The notes under the pieces: generated by a model
Seen by the model: only the letters and a program-made list of their open reading frames with translations
Databases searched by the model: none
Told to the model about the DNA's origin: nothing
Position numbers and translations under genes: made by a program
Assembly (NCBI GenBank): GCA_020442065.1
Contig: JAGRKZ010000207.1
Coordinates: 1-52,334, forward strand
Direction of reading: 5' to 3'
Source of the DNA: Bauldia sp.
GTDB lineage: Bacteria > Pseudomonadota > Alphaproteobacteria > Rhizobiales > Kaistiaceae
DNA length: 52,334 nucleotides
Shown here: positions 26,284 to 35,750 of the stretch, in pieces
How the letters are laid out: the number at the start of each line of letters is the position of its first letter
Numbering within the stretch: the stretch's first letter is position 1

Positions 26284-27975
26284 TCAGCTCGCCTGCTCGC
26301 CAGCGCCGGCCAGCTCGCCCCTGAGCGCCCGCCCGATCAGCGCGCGGGTCTCGGGGATGCCGTAGATCGCCACGAACGAGCCGAAGCGCGGGCCGCGCTC
26401 CATGCCGAGCAGCACCTGGTAGATGGTCTCGAACCAGACGAGGGCGACGCCGGGGCGGCCATCGGGGCCGGCCTTGCCCTTGTCCTGGAAGCGCTCGAAG
26501 GAGCGGCCGACCTCGTAGATGGCGTTCTGGATGGCGCCGCCATCGGTTGCGCCCTCCGCCTCGAGCCGGGCAAGCGCCGCATCGAGGGCCTCGAGCGCGG
26601 CGCGCTCGACATCGTCGGGATGGCGGTAGACCTTCTTGGGCGCAACGAAATCGTCGTAGTAGCGGACGGCGTAGCCGGCCAGCTCGTCGAGCTTGGGGTG
26701 GCTCTCCGGCGTCACCCCCGGCACGTGGCGGAGGATGAAGCCCCACAGCACGCCCTTGTCGTGGGCGTTCGAGGCGGCGGCGAGGTTGAGAAGCATGGCG
26801 AAGGCGATCGGCATGTCGACCACCGGCGGCGCCCCGGCATGGATGTGCCAGACCGGATTGCCGAGCCGCTGGTCCTCGGCCTGGCCGGGAAAGGCGCCAA
26901 GGAACGAGAAATACTCGTCGACCGCCTTGGGGATGACGTCGAAATAGAGCCGCTTCGCCGCCTTCGGCCGCTGGAACATGTAGAGCGCCAGGCTCTCCGG
27001 CGAGGCGTAGGCCAGCCACTCGTCGATGGTGAGGCCATTGCCCTTCGACTTCGAGATCTTCTGGCCGTTCTCGTCGAGGAAGAGCTCGTAGTTGAAGCCG
27101 TCCGGCGGCGTGCCGCCAAGCGCTGCGCAGATGCGGCTCGACAGCTTGACGGAATCGATCAGGTCCTTGCCCGACATCTCGTAATCGACATCGAGCGCCG
27201 TCCAGCGCAGCGCCCAGTCGGCCTTCCACTGGCACTTGACGTGGCCGCCGGTGACCGGCACCTCGACGAGGGCGCCGCTGTCGGGATCGCGATAGACGAT
27301 GGTGCCGGCGTCGAGCTTGCGCTCGAGGATCGGCACCTGCAGCACCTGGCCGCTCACCGGCGAGATCGGCAGGAAGGGCGAATAGGTCTGCTGCCGCTCC
27401 TCGCCGAGCGAAGGCAGCATGATCGCCATCACCTCGTCGTAGCGCTCGAGCATGGCGAGCAGCGTCGCGTCGAAGCGGCCGGACTTGTAGTAGTCGGTGG
27501 CGCTCGCGAATTCGTAGGCGAAGCCGAAGCGGTCGAGGAAGGCGCGGAGGCGGGCGTTGTTGGCGGCGCCGAAGCTCGGGTACTCGTTGGAGAACGGGTC
27601 GGGGACGCTGGTCAGCGGCTTGCCGAGATTGGCCCGCATCATCTCCTTGTTGGGGACGTTGTCGGGCACTTTCCTGAGCCCGTCCATGTCGTCGGAGAAG
27701 CACAGCAGCCGGGTCGGGATGGCGTCACCGGTGAGCACCCGGAACGCGATCCGCACCATGGTCGTCCGCGCGACCTCGCCGAAGGTGCCGATATGGGGGA
27801 GGCCCGAGGGACCATAGCCGGTCTCGAAGAGGACCCCCCGGGCGCCGTTGTCGCCACGCCGGGCGACGCGCTCGACGATTTTCCGCGCTTCCTCGAAAGG
27901 CCAGGCCTTGGAGCGCTCCGCAGCGTCGCGGAGGGCGGGCGTGATTTCGATCTCGGGCAGGGCGGCCGCGCTCAT
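26284..27975 (-). CDS. lysS: Lysyl-tRNA synthetase, class I
   Basis: 563 residues. The class I signatures are [10 protein letters not shown] (HIGH-like, His61) and [10 protein letters not shown] (KMSKS-like, 306-310). The [19 protein letters not shown] and YYKSGRFD segments are characteristic of LysRS-I, the archaeal-type enzyme that replaces class II LysRS in many alphaproteobacteria and spirochaetes. It charges tRNA-Lys in the cytoplasm. The length fits the family. ATG 27975 opens [17 protein letters not shown]. It is transcribed alone, divergent from the TerB-like gene across 142 bp. Confidence 0.96.
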   Translation of the reverse strand: MSAAALPEIEITPALRDAAERSKAWPFEEARKIVERVARRGDNGARGVLFETGYGPSGLPHIGTFGEVARTTMVRIAFRVLTGDAIPTRLLCFSDDMDGLRKVPDNVPNKEMMRANLGKPLTSVPDPFSNEYPSFGAANNARLRAFLDRFGFAYEFASATDYYKSGRFDATLLAMLERYDEVMAIMLPSLGEERQQTYSPFLPISPVSGQVLQVPILERKLDAGTIVYRDPDSGALVEVPVTGGHVKCQWKADWALRWTALDVDYEMSGKDLIDSVKLSSRICAALGGTPPDGFNYELFLDENGQKISKSKGNGLTIDEWLAYASPESLALYMFQRPKAAKRLYFDVIPKAVDEYFSFLGAFPGQAEDQRLGNPVWHIHAGAPPVVDMPIAFAMLLNLAAASNAHDKGVLWGFILRHVPGVTPESHPKLDELAGYAVRYYDDFVAPKKVYRHPDDVERAALEALDAALARLEAEGATDGGAIQNAIYEVGRSFERFQDKGKAGPDGRPGVALVWFETIYQVLLGMERGPRFGSFVAIYGIPETRALIGRALRGELAGAGEQAS

Positions 27976-28117
27976 TTCGTGGTCTTGCCTTTGGCGGGGA
28001 ATGCGGCGCGGACCCTAGAAACCCAACGCTCCCGCGTCAACGCCATCCTCGCCGAGACTTGCCATCCCCGGGCGGATGGGCCATCTGTCACTCCAGGTAC
28101 GACCAGGGCAGAGGCCG

Positions 28118-28540
28118 ATGAACAAGACCATGAAGACCGTCCCCGAGCATGACGCGCTGATCTACGCCATGGTGACACTGTCGGCCGCCGACCGCACCAT
28201 GACCGACCGCGAACTGAAGAAGATCGGCGACATCGTCCAGACCCTGCCGGTCTTCGCCGACTTCGACGGCAATCGCCTGGTCGCCACCGCGGAAGCCTGC
28301 GGCGCCCTCCTTCAGGACGACGACGGCCTCGACCGGGTGCTCGACGTCATTGCGACGTCGCTGCCGCCGCGCCTCCACGAGACCGCCTATGCGCTGGCGG
28401 TCGAGGTGGCCGCGGCCGACCTCCATGTCGAGCAGGAGGAGCTGCGCTTCCTGCAGATGCTGCGCGACCGGCTCGAACTCGACAAGCTGGCCGTCGCCGC
28501 CATCGAGCGGAGCGCGCGGGTCCGTTTCCGGGTGCTTTAG
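28118..28540 (+). CDS. TerB-like (tellurite resistance TerB family) protein
   Basis: 140 residues, all helical. It has the TerB-type pattern with acidic metal-binding positions: ALIYAMVTLSAADRTMTDRELKKIG in the first half (ADRTMTDRE) and ALAVEVAAADLHVEQEELRFL in the second half (AADLHVEQEE), the duplicated DxxxxxxE arrangement. No DnaJ or other domain is attached. ATG 28118 has GAGGCCG directly before it. A strong hairpin follows its stop. No terZABCD genes are nearby, so a link to tellurite is by family name only. Confidence 0.85.
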   Translation: MNKTMKTVPEHDALIYAMVTLSAADRTMTDRELKKIGDIVQTLPVFADFDGNRLVATAEACGALLQDDDGLDRVLDVIATSLPPRLHETAYALAVEVAAADLHVEQEELRFLQMLRDRLELDKLAVAAIERSARVRFRVL

Positions 28541-28565
28541 TGGAGCGGATTTGACATTTGATACA

Positions 28566-28597
28566 CGCCCGCACCGAACTCTCGGTCGGTGCGGGCG
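28566..28597. terminator. Strong hairpin between convergent genes (probable bidirectional terminator)
   Basis: Positions 28566-28577 pair perfectly with 28586-28597 (12 bp, core CCCGCACCGA / TCGGTGCGGG) around an 8-nt loop. The hairpin lies 26 bp after the TerB-like stop and 46 bp after the stop of the converging binding-protein gene. No T-run follows on either strand, so it may act with Rho or as a 3' barrier rather than as a classical intrinsic terminator. Confidence 0.6.
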
Positions 28598-28642
28598 GTC
28601 ATGGGTAGCAAGTGTCGGAATCGGACCACCAGCCCCGGTGGG

Positions 28643-29470
28643 TCAGTAGAAGCCGACCGGGAAATAGCGGAGATAGAGCTCGGTGAACACGCCCTTCTCG
28701 TAGAGGGCGGCGAGCGCGGCGTTGATGCCCTGCTTGAGGTCCTGCGAGGCGCGCGGCACGGCGACCGCCAGGCCCTCACCGAAGAAGCGCGACTCGAGAT
28801 AGGGGCCACCGGCAAAGGTGCAGCAGTTGCCCGCGGCCTCGCTTTGCAGCCAGAACGAGAGCTGCATTCCGTCGCCGAAATGGGCGTCGGCCTCCCCCGA
28901 CTTCACCGCCTCCCGCGCCGCCTCCGGGGTGGGATAGAGCTTGCGCCCGACCTCGGGAAAGAAGGCCGCGAGATAGGCCTCGTGCGCGGTCCGGGCGACG
29001 ACCGCGAGAGTCTTGCCCTTCAGCCCCTCGGGACTGAGATCGATCGGCCCGCCGTCGCGGCGCACGACGAAACGGCCTGGCCAGCGGAGGTAGACGTCGG
29101 AGAAGTCGAGCTCCTCGCGCGCGGCCGAGGTTATGGCGATGCCGGCAATGATGGCGTCGGCATTGCCCTCGCGAAGCGCGTTGAGCGTGTCGTCCCACTC
29201 CCGCACCTGGATGGTGCAGCGAACGGCCAGCTCATCGCAGATGGCGCGGGCGAGATCGACGTTGAAACCGGTCAGCCGGCCGTCGCTGTCAAGGAAGTTG
29301 AAGGGCGGGAAACTGTCGGTGGTGACAAAACGGATCGCCGGCACCGACCCGGCCGGCGGCCGTTCCACCCGCCGCTTGGGATCCCAGTAGCTGGGAATGT
29401 CTGGACCAGCTGCGGCCTGGGCGACCAGCCCAAAGGCCAAGTGCAAAATCAATACAACTTTTAGTATCAT
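28643..29470 (-). CDS. Periplasmic amino-acid-type solute-binding protein (SBP family 3)
   Basis: 275 residues. The signal peptide MILKVVLILHLAFGLVAQAAA is followed by the family 3 pattern: IRFVTTDSFPPFNFLDSDGRLTGFNVDLARAICDEL (split: substrate-facing FPPFNF, then GFNVDLARAI), WDDTLNALREGNADAIIAGIAIT, LKGKTLAVVARTAHEAYL and GEADAHFGDG. Such proteins bind polar amino acids or feed ABC importers. No permease or ATPase is adjacent, so it is an orphan. The start ATG 29470 lies 11 bp after a CCCGCC/GGCGGG hairpin (29482-29499), which could affect initiation. Confidence 0.88.
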   Translation of the reverse strand: MILKVVLILHLAFGLVAQAAAGPDIPSYWDPKRRVERPPAGSVPAIRFVTTDSFPPFNFLDSDGRLTGFNVDLARAICDELAVRCTIQVREWDDTLNALREGNADAIIAGIAITSAAREELDFSDVYLRWPGRFVVRRDGGPIDLSPEGLKGKTLAVVARTAHEAYLAAFFPEVGRKLYPTPEAAREAVKSGEADAHFGDGMQLSFWLQSEAAGNCCTFAGGPYLESRFFGEGLAVAVPRASQDLKQGINAALAALYEKGVFTELYLRYFPVGFY

Positions 29471-29602
29471 TGATCGAATTACCCGCCTACTTTGGCGGGA
29501 TTTCGCCCATTCGCCGAGGCGATTCCTTCCGCAAAACGTGTGTAGATACGATTCTTCTCTTCCCGCATGGGTAGATTTGAGCTGTGATGGCGCCGGGGGG
29601 TT

Positions 29603-29626
29603 GGACGGCCGCAGGCGCGGCCGTCC
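29603..29626 (+). promoter_or_regulatory. Perfect hairpin in the glycosyltransferase leader
   Basis: GGACGGCCGC (29603-29612) pairs fully with GCGGCCGTCC (29617-29626) around a 4-nt loop, 27 bp before the glycosyltransferase ATG. If transcribed it would be a very stable 5'-UTR hairpin. No T-run follows, so it is not an obvious terminator. Confidence 0.4.
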
Positions 29627-29653
29627 GGGGGATGCGCCCCGACCGGGGGAAAG

Positions 29654-31447
29654 GTGGCGCAGCGCAAGCAGGTGCAACCGCCGTCCGTGCTCCGAGGCGC
29701 CGGCAGGGCCGAGGCCGCCGCCTATCGCGCCCGCGCCCGCCGCCTTGGCCTGACTTTCGTTTCCCATGTCGAACTCGGTCCCGGGGCGCTCACCAGTCTT
29801 GAAGCCGTCGCCGAAGGCAAGGTGGCCAAATCGGCGGCGGGGGACCTTATCATTGCCCCCGACGAGGATGCCATGCCCGGCGTTCTCGGCTGGCTCAACG
29901 CCTATGGCCGGACTGCGCGGCCGAGGATCGCGGTCAGCACGCCGACGGCGATCCGGGCGGCTCTGCGCGAGGCCGGCGCGCCCCACTACCTTGGCAAGGC
30001 GCTCGGCCGGGTCGAAGCGGTCGATCCGGCCTGCTCCGCACGGCAGATCATGACGCCCCGCCAGGGAGCGGCCGGGGCGCTGTTGGTGGCAGCGCTCCTC
30101 GCCGCTGTGGTGGCCGCCCCCCTCGCCACCCTGGCGCTGATCGAACTGGCCGCGGCGGTGTTCTTCGCCACGGTCGCCGCGATCCGCTTCCTCGCCGCCG
30201 CGCTGGTCGGTCCCCGCGCGCCGCGCGGCTCCGGTTCGGCGAGCAAAGTCCTCCCCGTCTATACGATCCTCGTCCCCCTGCGCCACGAGGCGCACATGCT
30301 CCGCCAGATCGTGGCCGGCCTCGACCGGTTGGCCTGGCCGCGCGACCACCTCGACATCAAGCTGGTCATCGATGCGGACGACACGGCGACGCTCGCCGCC
30401 GCGCGCATCGTGGCGCCGGAGCACCCCTACGAGGTCATCGTGGTTCCGCCCGGCGGTCCGTGCACCAAGCCGACGGCGCTGCAATATGCCCTCAATTTCG
30501 CCCGCGGCGATTTCGTCACCGTCTACGACGCCGAGGACCGTCCGCATCCCGGACAGCTGGCGGAAGCCCACGCCCGCTTCACCGCAGCGCCGGAGAGCCT
30601 TGCCTGTCTGCAGGCGCCGCTGGTGATCGACAACGACGGCGACAGCCGGATCGCCGCCCTGTTCGCGATCGAGTACGCGACGCTGTTCGACGGGCTGCTG
30701 CCCGCCCTCGGCAGGCTCGACCTGCCGCTGCCGCTCGGCGGCACGTCCAACCACTTCCGCCGCGAGGCCCTCGAACGGATCGGCGGCTGGGACCCCTGGA
30801 ACGTCACCGAGGACGCCGATCTCGGCATCCGCCTCACCCGCTTCGGCTATGCGATCGGCACGATCACGCGGCCGACCTTCGAGGAAGCGCCGGCAGCGCT
30901 CCGGCCCTGGCTCCGCCAGCGGACCCGCTGGCTGAAAGGCTGGCTGCAGACGTGGCTGGTCCACATGCGCCAACCGATCAGGCTGTGGCGCACGCTCGGA
31001 ACCCGCCGCATGGCCGCCTTCAACGCTCTCGGGCTCGGCATGCTGGTCTCGGCCATCGCCCACCCGATCTTCCTCGTCACCCCGCTGCTCCTCCTCATCG
31101 ATCCCGGTCGGCTATGGGGCGACGGCGACCTCGTCGTGGCCGGGCTTGCCGGCCTCAGCATCTTCAACCTCGCCGCAGGCTACGCGGCAATGTGGACGCT
31201 CGCGGAACGCACATTGGCGCTGCGCGGTCGCTCGCGGCTGTCACGGCTTCTCATCCTCCTGCCCGCCTACTGGCTGCTGATGGCGGTCGCCTGCGTGCTC
31301 GCGGTGGCCGAACTGGTCCACAAGCCGCATCACTGGAACAAGACGCCGCATCGCGGCGGGACGCGGGCGGCCGCGGCGCCGGCACCGCCGGCGGCGACCC
31401 ATTCGCCGTCCGCCGGGGAAGCCCGCCAGCGCGCACGGAGGGCCTGA
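29654..31447 (+). CDS. Family 2 processive-type membrane glycosyltransferase
   Basis: 597 residues. An N-terminal region of about 130 residues (YRARARRLGLTFVSHVELG...) resembles a MshEN/GspE-N-like accessory domain. Two membrane segments follow at about 135-190, then a GT-A domain: YTILVPLRHEAHML, LVIDADDTAT, TVYDAEDRP (DxD-like DAED), GGTSNHFRREAL, TEDADLGIRL and QRTRWLKGW (QxxRW). More membrane helices follow to about 560, with a Pro/Ala-rich tail. The D, DxD, TED and QxxRW set fits cellulose/hyaluronan-type synthases that extrude a polysaccharide. The product is unknown. ATG 29654 has GGGGAAAGGTGG upstream. Confidence 0.9.
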   Translation: MAQRKQVQPPSVLRGAGRAEAAAYRARARRLGLTFVSHVELGPGALTSLEAVAEGKVAKSAAGDLIIAPDEDAMPGVLGWLNAYGRTARPRIAVSTPTAIRAALREAGAPHYLGKALGRVEAVDPACSARQIMTPRQGAAGALLVAALLAAVVAAPLATLALIELAAAVFFATVAAIRFLAAALVGPRAPRGSGSASKVLPVYTILVPLRHEAHMLRQIVAGLDRLAWPRDHLDIKLVIDADDTATLAAARIVAPEHPYEVIVVPPGGPCTKPTALQYALNFARGDFVTVYDAEDRPHPGQLAEAHARFTAAPESLACLQAPLVIDNDGDSRIAALFAIEYATLFDGLLPALGRLDLPLPLGGTSNHFRREALERIGGWDPWNVTEDADLGIRLTRFGYAIGTITRPTFEEAPAALRPWLRQRTRWLKGWLQTWLVHMRQPIRLWRTLGTRRMAAFNALGLGMLVSAIAHPIFLVTPLLLLIDPGRLWGDGDLVVAGLAGLSIFNLAAGYAAMWTLAERTLALRGRSRLSRLLILLPAYWLLMAVACVLAVAELVHKPHHWNKTPHRGGTRAAAAPAPPAATHSPSAGEARQRARRA

Positions 31448-31459
31448 AGCGGCCCCGGT

Positions 31460-31747
31460 CTAGCGGTCGGCGCGGCCGATCACCTCCATCAGCTCGGCGA
31501 TCTTCTGCCGTTGCGCCCCGGGGTCACCGCTCCGGATCGCCTCGGCCACGCAATGGCCGACGTGATCCTCGAGCACCGCCTCCTCGATCCGGCGCAACGC
31601 CGCCCGCACCGCCGCGATCTGGGTGACGATGTCGATGCAGTAGCGGTCCTCCTCGACCATGCGCGACAGGCCGCGGACCTGACCCTCGACCCGGTTGAGG
31701 CGCTTGCGCACGGAATCCCTGGTGGCATCTTGCATGGCGCGGTCCAT
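31460..31747 (-). CDS. csoR: CsoR-type copper-sensing repressor
   Basis: 95 residues, the all-helical CsoR/RcnR fold. Copper ligands are in CsoR positions: Cys37 (RYCIDIV), His62 and Cys66 (EDHVGHCVAEA). The motif KRLNRVEGQVRGLSRMVEE is the family's DNA-binding face. It is divergent from the copper ATPase and shares a dyad operator with it. ATG 31747 lies against that operator; an internal ATG at 31735 (MQDATRDSV) is an equally possible start. Copper binding would release DNA and switch on the ATPase. Confidence 0.9.
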   Translation of the reverse strand: MDRAMQDATRDSVRKRLNRVEGQVRGLSRMVEEDRYCIDIVTQIAAVRAALRRIEEAVLEDHVGHCVAEAIRSGDPGAQRQKIAELMEVIGRADR

Positions 31748-31764
31748 ATACCCTATAGGGGTAT
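31748..31764. promoter_or_regulatory. CsoR operator between csoR and the copper ATPase gene
   Basis: ATACCC (31748-31753) and GGGTAT (31759-31764) form a perfect inverted repeat with a 5-bp spacer, the TACCC-N-GGGTA form known for CsoR/RcnR-class operators. It touches the annotated csoR start and lies 24 bp before the ATPase ATG, so one dimer site can cover both promoters. Confidence 0.72.
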
Positions 31765-31787
31765 TATACTAAGGAGCGTATCCCGCC

Positions 31788-34391
31788 ATGTCCAGCACGC
31801 CGGGTGAAGTTCGAAACGCCGCCACCGAAGGTGGTGGCCAGGGAACCGCCGTCGACCCGGTCTGCGGGATGACGGTCGACCTCGCCAGGGGCAAGCCCTC
31901 GCACGAGCATGACGGCGTCACCTACCACTTCTGCTGCGAAGGCTGCCGCACCAAGTTTGTCGCCGACCCGGAGCGGTATCTGAAGGCGGACGCCCGTCAG
32001 GGCCGCGCCGGCCACGGACACACTGGGCATGAACCGGGCGAGGCAACGGGAAAGAGCGGGACCGCGATCGACCCGGTCTGCGGCATGACGGTCGATCTTT
32101 CCAAGGGCAAGCCGACGCACAGCCACGACGGGGTCACCTATCACTTCTGCTCCGAAGGCTGCCGCACCAAGTTCGCCGCCGACCCGGAGCGGTATCTGAA
32201 GGCGGAGGCCGGTCAGGGCCATCATGACCATGGCCACCACGGCCACGGCGGCGCTGCCGCACCGGCAGCGCCCGGCGCCAAGTACACCTGCCCGATGCAT
32301 CCCGAGATCGTCCAGGACGGGCCCGGCTCCTGCCCGATCTGCGGCATGGCGCTCGAGCCGATGATGCCCAGCGCCGACGACGGCCCCAACCCGGAACTCA
32401 TCGACATGCGGCGGCGCCTGTGGGTGGCCGGACCGCTGGCGCTGATCCTGCTCGTCGTCGAGATGAGCCAGCACGCCTTCGGCCTCGACCTCCTGCCCTT
32501 CCTCGCACCGCGCACGCAGCAGTATCTGCAGCTCTTGCTGGCGACACCGGCGGTCCTTTATGGCGGCTGGCCGTTCTTCGTCCGCGGCATCGACTCGCTC
32601 CGCACCGGCAACCTCAACATGTTCACGCTGATCGCGATCGGCGTCGCGACGGCGTTCGTCTACAGCCTCGTCGCGGTGTTCGTGCCGGGCCTTTTCCCGG
32701 CCGAGATGCGCGACCATCACGGCCTGGTCGGGGTCTACTTCGAGGCGGCGGCGGTGATCACCGCGCTGGTGCTGGTCGGGCAGGTCCTGGAGCTGCGGGC
32801 GCGGGCGGCGACGAGCGGAGCGATCCGCGCCCTCCTCGACCTCGCGCCCAAGATCGCCCTTCGCGTCAAGGCGGACGGCGAGACTGAAGAGGTGCAGCTG
32901 GCGGACATCGCGGTCGGCGACGTGCTGCGCGTCCGCCCCGGCGACAAGGTGCCGATCGACGGCGTCGTGGTCGCGGGCCGGAGTGCCGTCGACGAGGCGC
33001 TGGTCACGGGCGAACCGATCCCGGTCGAGAAGAGCCAGGGCGACCGCGTCACCGGCGGCACCCAGAACGCCACCGGCAGCTTCGACATGACGGTCGACCG
33101 CACCGGCGCCGAGACCACCCTCTCCCGGATCGTGGCGATGGTGGCCGAAGCGCAACGCTCGCGGGCGCCGATCCAGGGCCTCGCCGACCGGGTGTCGGCG
33201 ATCTTCGTGCCGGCCGTCATCGGCGTGGCGCTGCTCGCCTTCGTGTTCTGGCTGATCGCCGGCCCCTCGCCGGCGCTGGCCTATGCGCTGGTCGCGGCGG
33301 TGAGCGTGCTGATCATCGCCTGCCCCTGCGCGCTCGGGCTCGCTACCCCGATCTCGATCATGGTGGCGACCGGCCGCGGCGCCCAGGCGGGCCTTCTCAT
33401 CCGCAACGCCGAGGCGCTCGAACGCATGGCCTCGGTCGACACCATCGTGGTCGACAAGACCGGGACCCTCACCGAAGGCAAGCCGAAGCTCACCGGCATC
33501 GAGCCGGTGCGCGGCTTCCCGGAAAACATCCTCCTCGGCATGGCCGGCGCAATCGAGCAAGGCAGCGAGCATCCGCTCGCCGAGGCGATCGTTGCCGCGG
33601 CGCGCGAACGCGGCCTCAAGCTCGACAAGGCCGAAGGCTTCGAGGCGATCGCCGGCCAGGGCGTGCGCGGCCGGGTCGGCGCGCGCACCGTGCTCCTCGG
33701 CAATCTTCGCCTCCTCGAGGCGAACGGGGTGGACGCGAGAGCGCTGGCCGAGCCCGCGACCCGACGGCGCGAGCGGGGCGAGACGGTGATGCTGGTCGCG
33801 ATCGACGGCAAGCCCGCGGGCCTCCTTGCCGTCACCGACCCGATCCGCGAGTCGGCCAGGGCGGCAATCGCCGGGCTCAAGGCGCTCGGCCTCAAGGTGG
33901 TGATGGCGACCGGCGACAGTCGGGTCACGGCGGCAGCGGTGGCTGAGGCCCTCGGGGTGGACGAGGTCAACGCCGAGGTGCTGCCGGAGGACAAGAGCCG
34001 CATCGTCAACGACCTCCGCAAGCGCGGCGCGATCGTCGCGATGGCCGGCGACGGTGTCAACGACGCTCCGGCGCTGGCGGCGGCGGACGTCGGCGTCGCC
34101 ATGGGCGCCGGTGCCGACGTCGCGGTCGAGAGCGCCGGCATGACGCTGATGTCGGGCGACCTCCGCGGCGTGGTGCGGGCCCGCAACCTCGCCACCGCGA
34201 CGATGCGCAACATCAGGCAGAACCTCCTCTTTGCGTTCGGCTACAATGCGCTCGGCATCCCGCTCGCGGCCGGCGTGCTCTACCCGGTATTCGGGATCCT
34301 GCTTTCGCCGATGATCGCGGCGGCGGCGATGAGCTTCTCCTCGGTCTCGGTGATCGGGAATGCGCTTCGCCTGCGTCGCGCCAAGATCTGA
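31788..34391 (+). CDS. copA: Copper-translocating P-type ATPase (P1B) with two YHS domains
   Basis: 867 residues. Its N-terminal part has two YHS domains ([10 protein letters not shown] from residues 23 and 95), His-rich linkers ([22 protein letters not shown]) and the heavy-metal-binding domain [26 protein letters not shown] (166-191; read as CPMHPE then CPICGM). A P1B core follows: actuator TGEP in [11 protein letters not shown], ion site CPC (512-514, [13 protein letters not shown]), phosphorylated Asp556 in [10 protein letters not shown], and [10 protein letters not shown]. There is no CxxC HMA domain. CPC with csoR next door indicates Cu(I) export from the cytoplasm. AAGGAG lies 11 bp before ATG. 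Confidence 0.93.
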   Translation: MSSTPGEVRNAATEGGGQGTAVDPVCGMTVDLARGKPSHEHDGVTYHFCCEGCRTKFVADPERYLKADARQGRAGHGHTGHEPGEATGKSGTAIDPVCGMTVDLSKGKPTHSHDGVTYHFCSEGCRTKFAADPERYLKAEAGQGHHDHGHHGHGGAAAPAAPGAKYTCPMHPEIVQDGPGSCPICGMALEPMMPSADDGPNPELIDMRRRLWVAGPLALILLVVEMSQHAFGLDLLPFLAPRTQQYLQLLLATPAVLYGGWPFFVRGIDSLRTGNLNMFTLIAIGVATAFVYSLVAVFVPGLFPAEMRDHHGLVGVYFEAAAVITALVLVGQVLELRARAATSGAIRALLDLAPKIALRVKADGETEEVQLADIAVGDVLRVRPGDKVPIDGVVVAGRSAVDEALVTGEPIPVEKSQGDRVTGGTQNATGSFDMTVDRTGAETTLSRIVAMVAEAQRSRAPIQGLADRVSAIFVPAVIGVALLAFVFWLIAGPSPALAYALVAAVSVLIIACPCALGLATPISIMVATGRGAQAGLLIRNAEALERMASVDTIVVDKTGTLTEGKPKLTGIEPVRGFPENILLGMAGAIEQGSEHPLAEAIVAAARERGLKLDKAEGFEAIAGQGVRGRVGARTVLLGNLRLLEANGVDARALAEPATRRRERGETVMLVAIDGKPAGLLAVTDPIRESARAAIAGLKALGLKVVMATGDSRVTAAAVAEALGVDEVNAEVLPEDKSRIVNDLRKRGAIVAMAGDGVNDAPALAAADVGVAMGAGADVAVESAGMTLMSGDLRGVVRARNLATATMRNIRQNLLFAFGYNALGIPLAAGVLYPVFGILLSPMIAAAAMSFSSVSVIGNALRLRRAKI
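31854..32206 (+). repeat. Tandem duplication of the YHS-domain coding segment
   Basis: The stretch starting at 31854 recurs at 32070, exactly 216 bp (72 codons) later. Long runs are shared at DNA level, for example GAAGGCTGCCGCACCAAGTT and GACCCGGAGCGGTATCTGAA. Both copies keep DPVCGM and the second metal-site motif (FCCEGC in copy 1, FCSEGC in copy 2). The similarity in third positions indicates a recent or gene-converted duplication. Confidence 0.82.
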
Positions 34392-34406
34392 GATTCGAGA
34401 CCGAGC

Positions 34407-35750
34407 ATGTCCGACCCGTCCAGTTCCGAGATCGCCGACCGCCACGCCCTCGACCTCCGCCGCCAGATCGCCGCCGGTGAAGTGAGCGCGAGCGAGGTGA
34501 CGCAGGCTTTTCTCGACCGTGTCGCCGCACGCGAAGCGGAAGTTCACGCCTTCGCCTGGCTCGACCCGGAGCGCGCCCTCGGCGAGGCCGGCGCTCGCGA
34601 CGACCAGCGGCGCGAGGGCTGGCCGCTCGGCGCGCTCCACGGCATCCCGGTCGCGGTCAAGGACATCATCGACACGGCCGGAGTGCCCACCGAGAACGGC
34701 ACGCCGCTCGACGCCGGGCGCATCCCCGATCGCGACGCCTATGTCGTTTCTGCGCTCCGCACGGCCGGCGCGGTGCTGCTCGGCAAGACCGTCACGACCG
34801 AGCTCGGGGCGATGCATCCGCGCGCCACCCGCAACCCGCACCACACCGGCCACACCCCCGGCGGCTCGTCGTCCGGCTCGGCGGCGGCGGTTGCCGCCCA
34901 CATGACGCCGCTGGCGATCGGGACCCAGACGAACGGCTCGGTGATCCGGCCCGCCTCGTTCTGCGGCATCGTCGGCTACAAGCCGAGCTACGGCGTGATC
35001 CCGCGCACCGGCATCCTGCCGCAGGCGCGTCCGCTCGACACGGTCGGCGTCTTCGCACGCTCGGTCGGCGACGCGGCAATGCTGGTCGACGCGCTCGCCG
35101 GCCGTGACGATGGCGACCCGGTGGCCGGCACGCCGCCGACCCACCTGATCGACGCGGCACTGACCGAACCGGACGAGGCGCCGGTCTTCGCCTTCGTCCG
35201 CTCGCCGGCCTGGGACAATGCCGAGCCGGCGACCAAGTCGGCGATCGAGGCGCTGGCTGCCGAGCTTGGCCCATGCTGCCGCGAGGTCGAACTGCCGCCG
35301 CATTTCGCGATGGCGATGTCGGCCCACACCCAGATCGCCCTCGCCGGCATCGCCCTCCATTACGGGCGTTACTACGATCGCGACCGCGACGCGCTGAGCC
35401 AGGAAATGCGCGAGGCCATCGACCGCGGGCGGACCTTCAAGGCGGTCGACTATCTCGGTGCGCTCGACTTCCGCGACAAGCTGCGCGCCGATATTGGCGG
35501 GCTGCTCGGCACGCACGAGGTGATCCTCACCCCCGCCGCACCGGGCGAGGCGCCCGAAGGCCTGGGCTCGACCGGCAATCCGGCCTTCAACACGCTGTGG
35601 TCGCTGCTCGGCATGCCGGCGATCTCCCTGCCGCTGCTCACCGGCCCCAGGGGACTGCCGGTCGGCGCGCAGCTCGTCGCCAGACGCGGCGACGACGCGG
35701 GGTTGCTCCGCGCCGCGGCCTGGCTCATGCGCAGGTCGGGTCGGGGCTGA
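34407..35750 (+). CDS. Amidase signature family hydrolase
   Basis: 447 residues. The Ser-cisSer-Lys triad of the amidase family is visible: Lys in IPVAVKDIIDTAG, cis-Ser in the loop GGSSSGSAAAVAAHM and the nucleophile Ser in GTQTNGSVIRPASFCG. Family members cleave C-N bonds in amides; GatA is excluded by the lack of gatCB neighbours and by sequence wording. The true substrate is unknown. It starts 15 bp after the copper ATPase stop, so it may be read through from that operon. The 3' end overlaps the converging GIY-YIG gene by 26 bp. Confidence 0.9.
   Translation: MSDPSSSEIADRHALDLRRQIAAGEVSASEVTQAFLDRVAAREAEVHAFAWLDPERALGEAGARDDQRREGWPLGALHGIPVAVKDIIDTAGVPTENGTPLDAGRIPDRDAYVVSALRTAGAVLLGKTVTTELGAMHPRATRNPHHTGHTPGGSSSGSAAAVAAHMTPLAIGTQTNGSVIRPASFCGIVGYKPSYGVIPRTGILPQARPLDTVGVFARSVGDAAMLVDALAGRDDGDPVAGTPPTHLIDAALTEPDEAPVFAFVRSPAWDNAEPATKSAIEALAAELGPCCREVELPPHFAMAMSAHTQIALAGIALHYGRYYDRDRDALSQEMREAIDRGRTFKAVDYLGALDFRDKLRADIGGLLGTHEVILTPAAPGEAPEGLGSTGNPAFNTLWSLLGMPAISLPLLTGPRGLPVGAQLVARRGDDAGLLRAAAWLMRRSGRG

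Noticed and set aside
28541-28642. A small RNA gene at the strong hairpin after the TerB-like gene
   Set aside because: The hairpin lies between two convergent gene ends, where a terminator is the simpler reading, and no promoter was seen.
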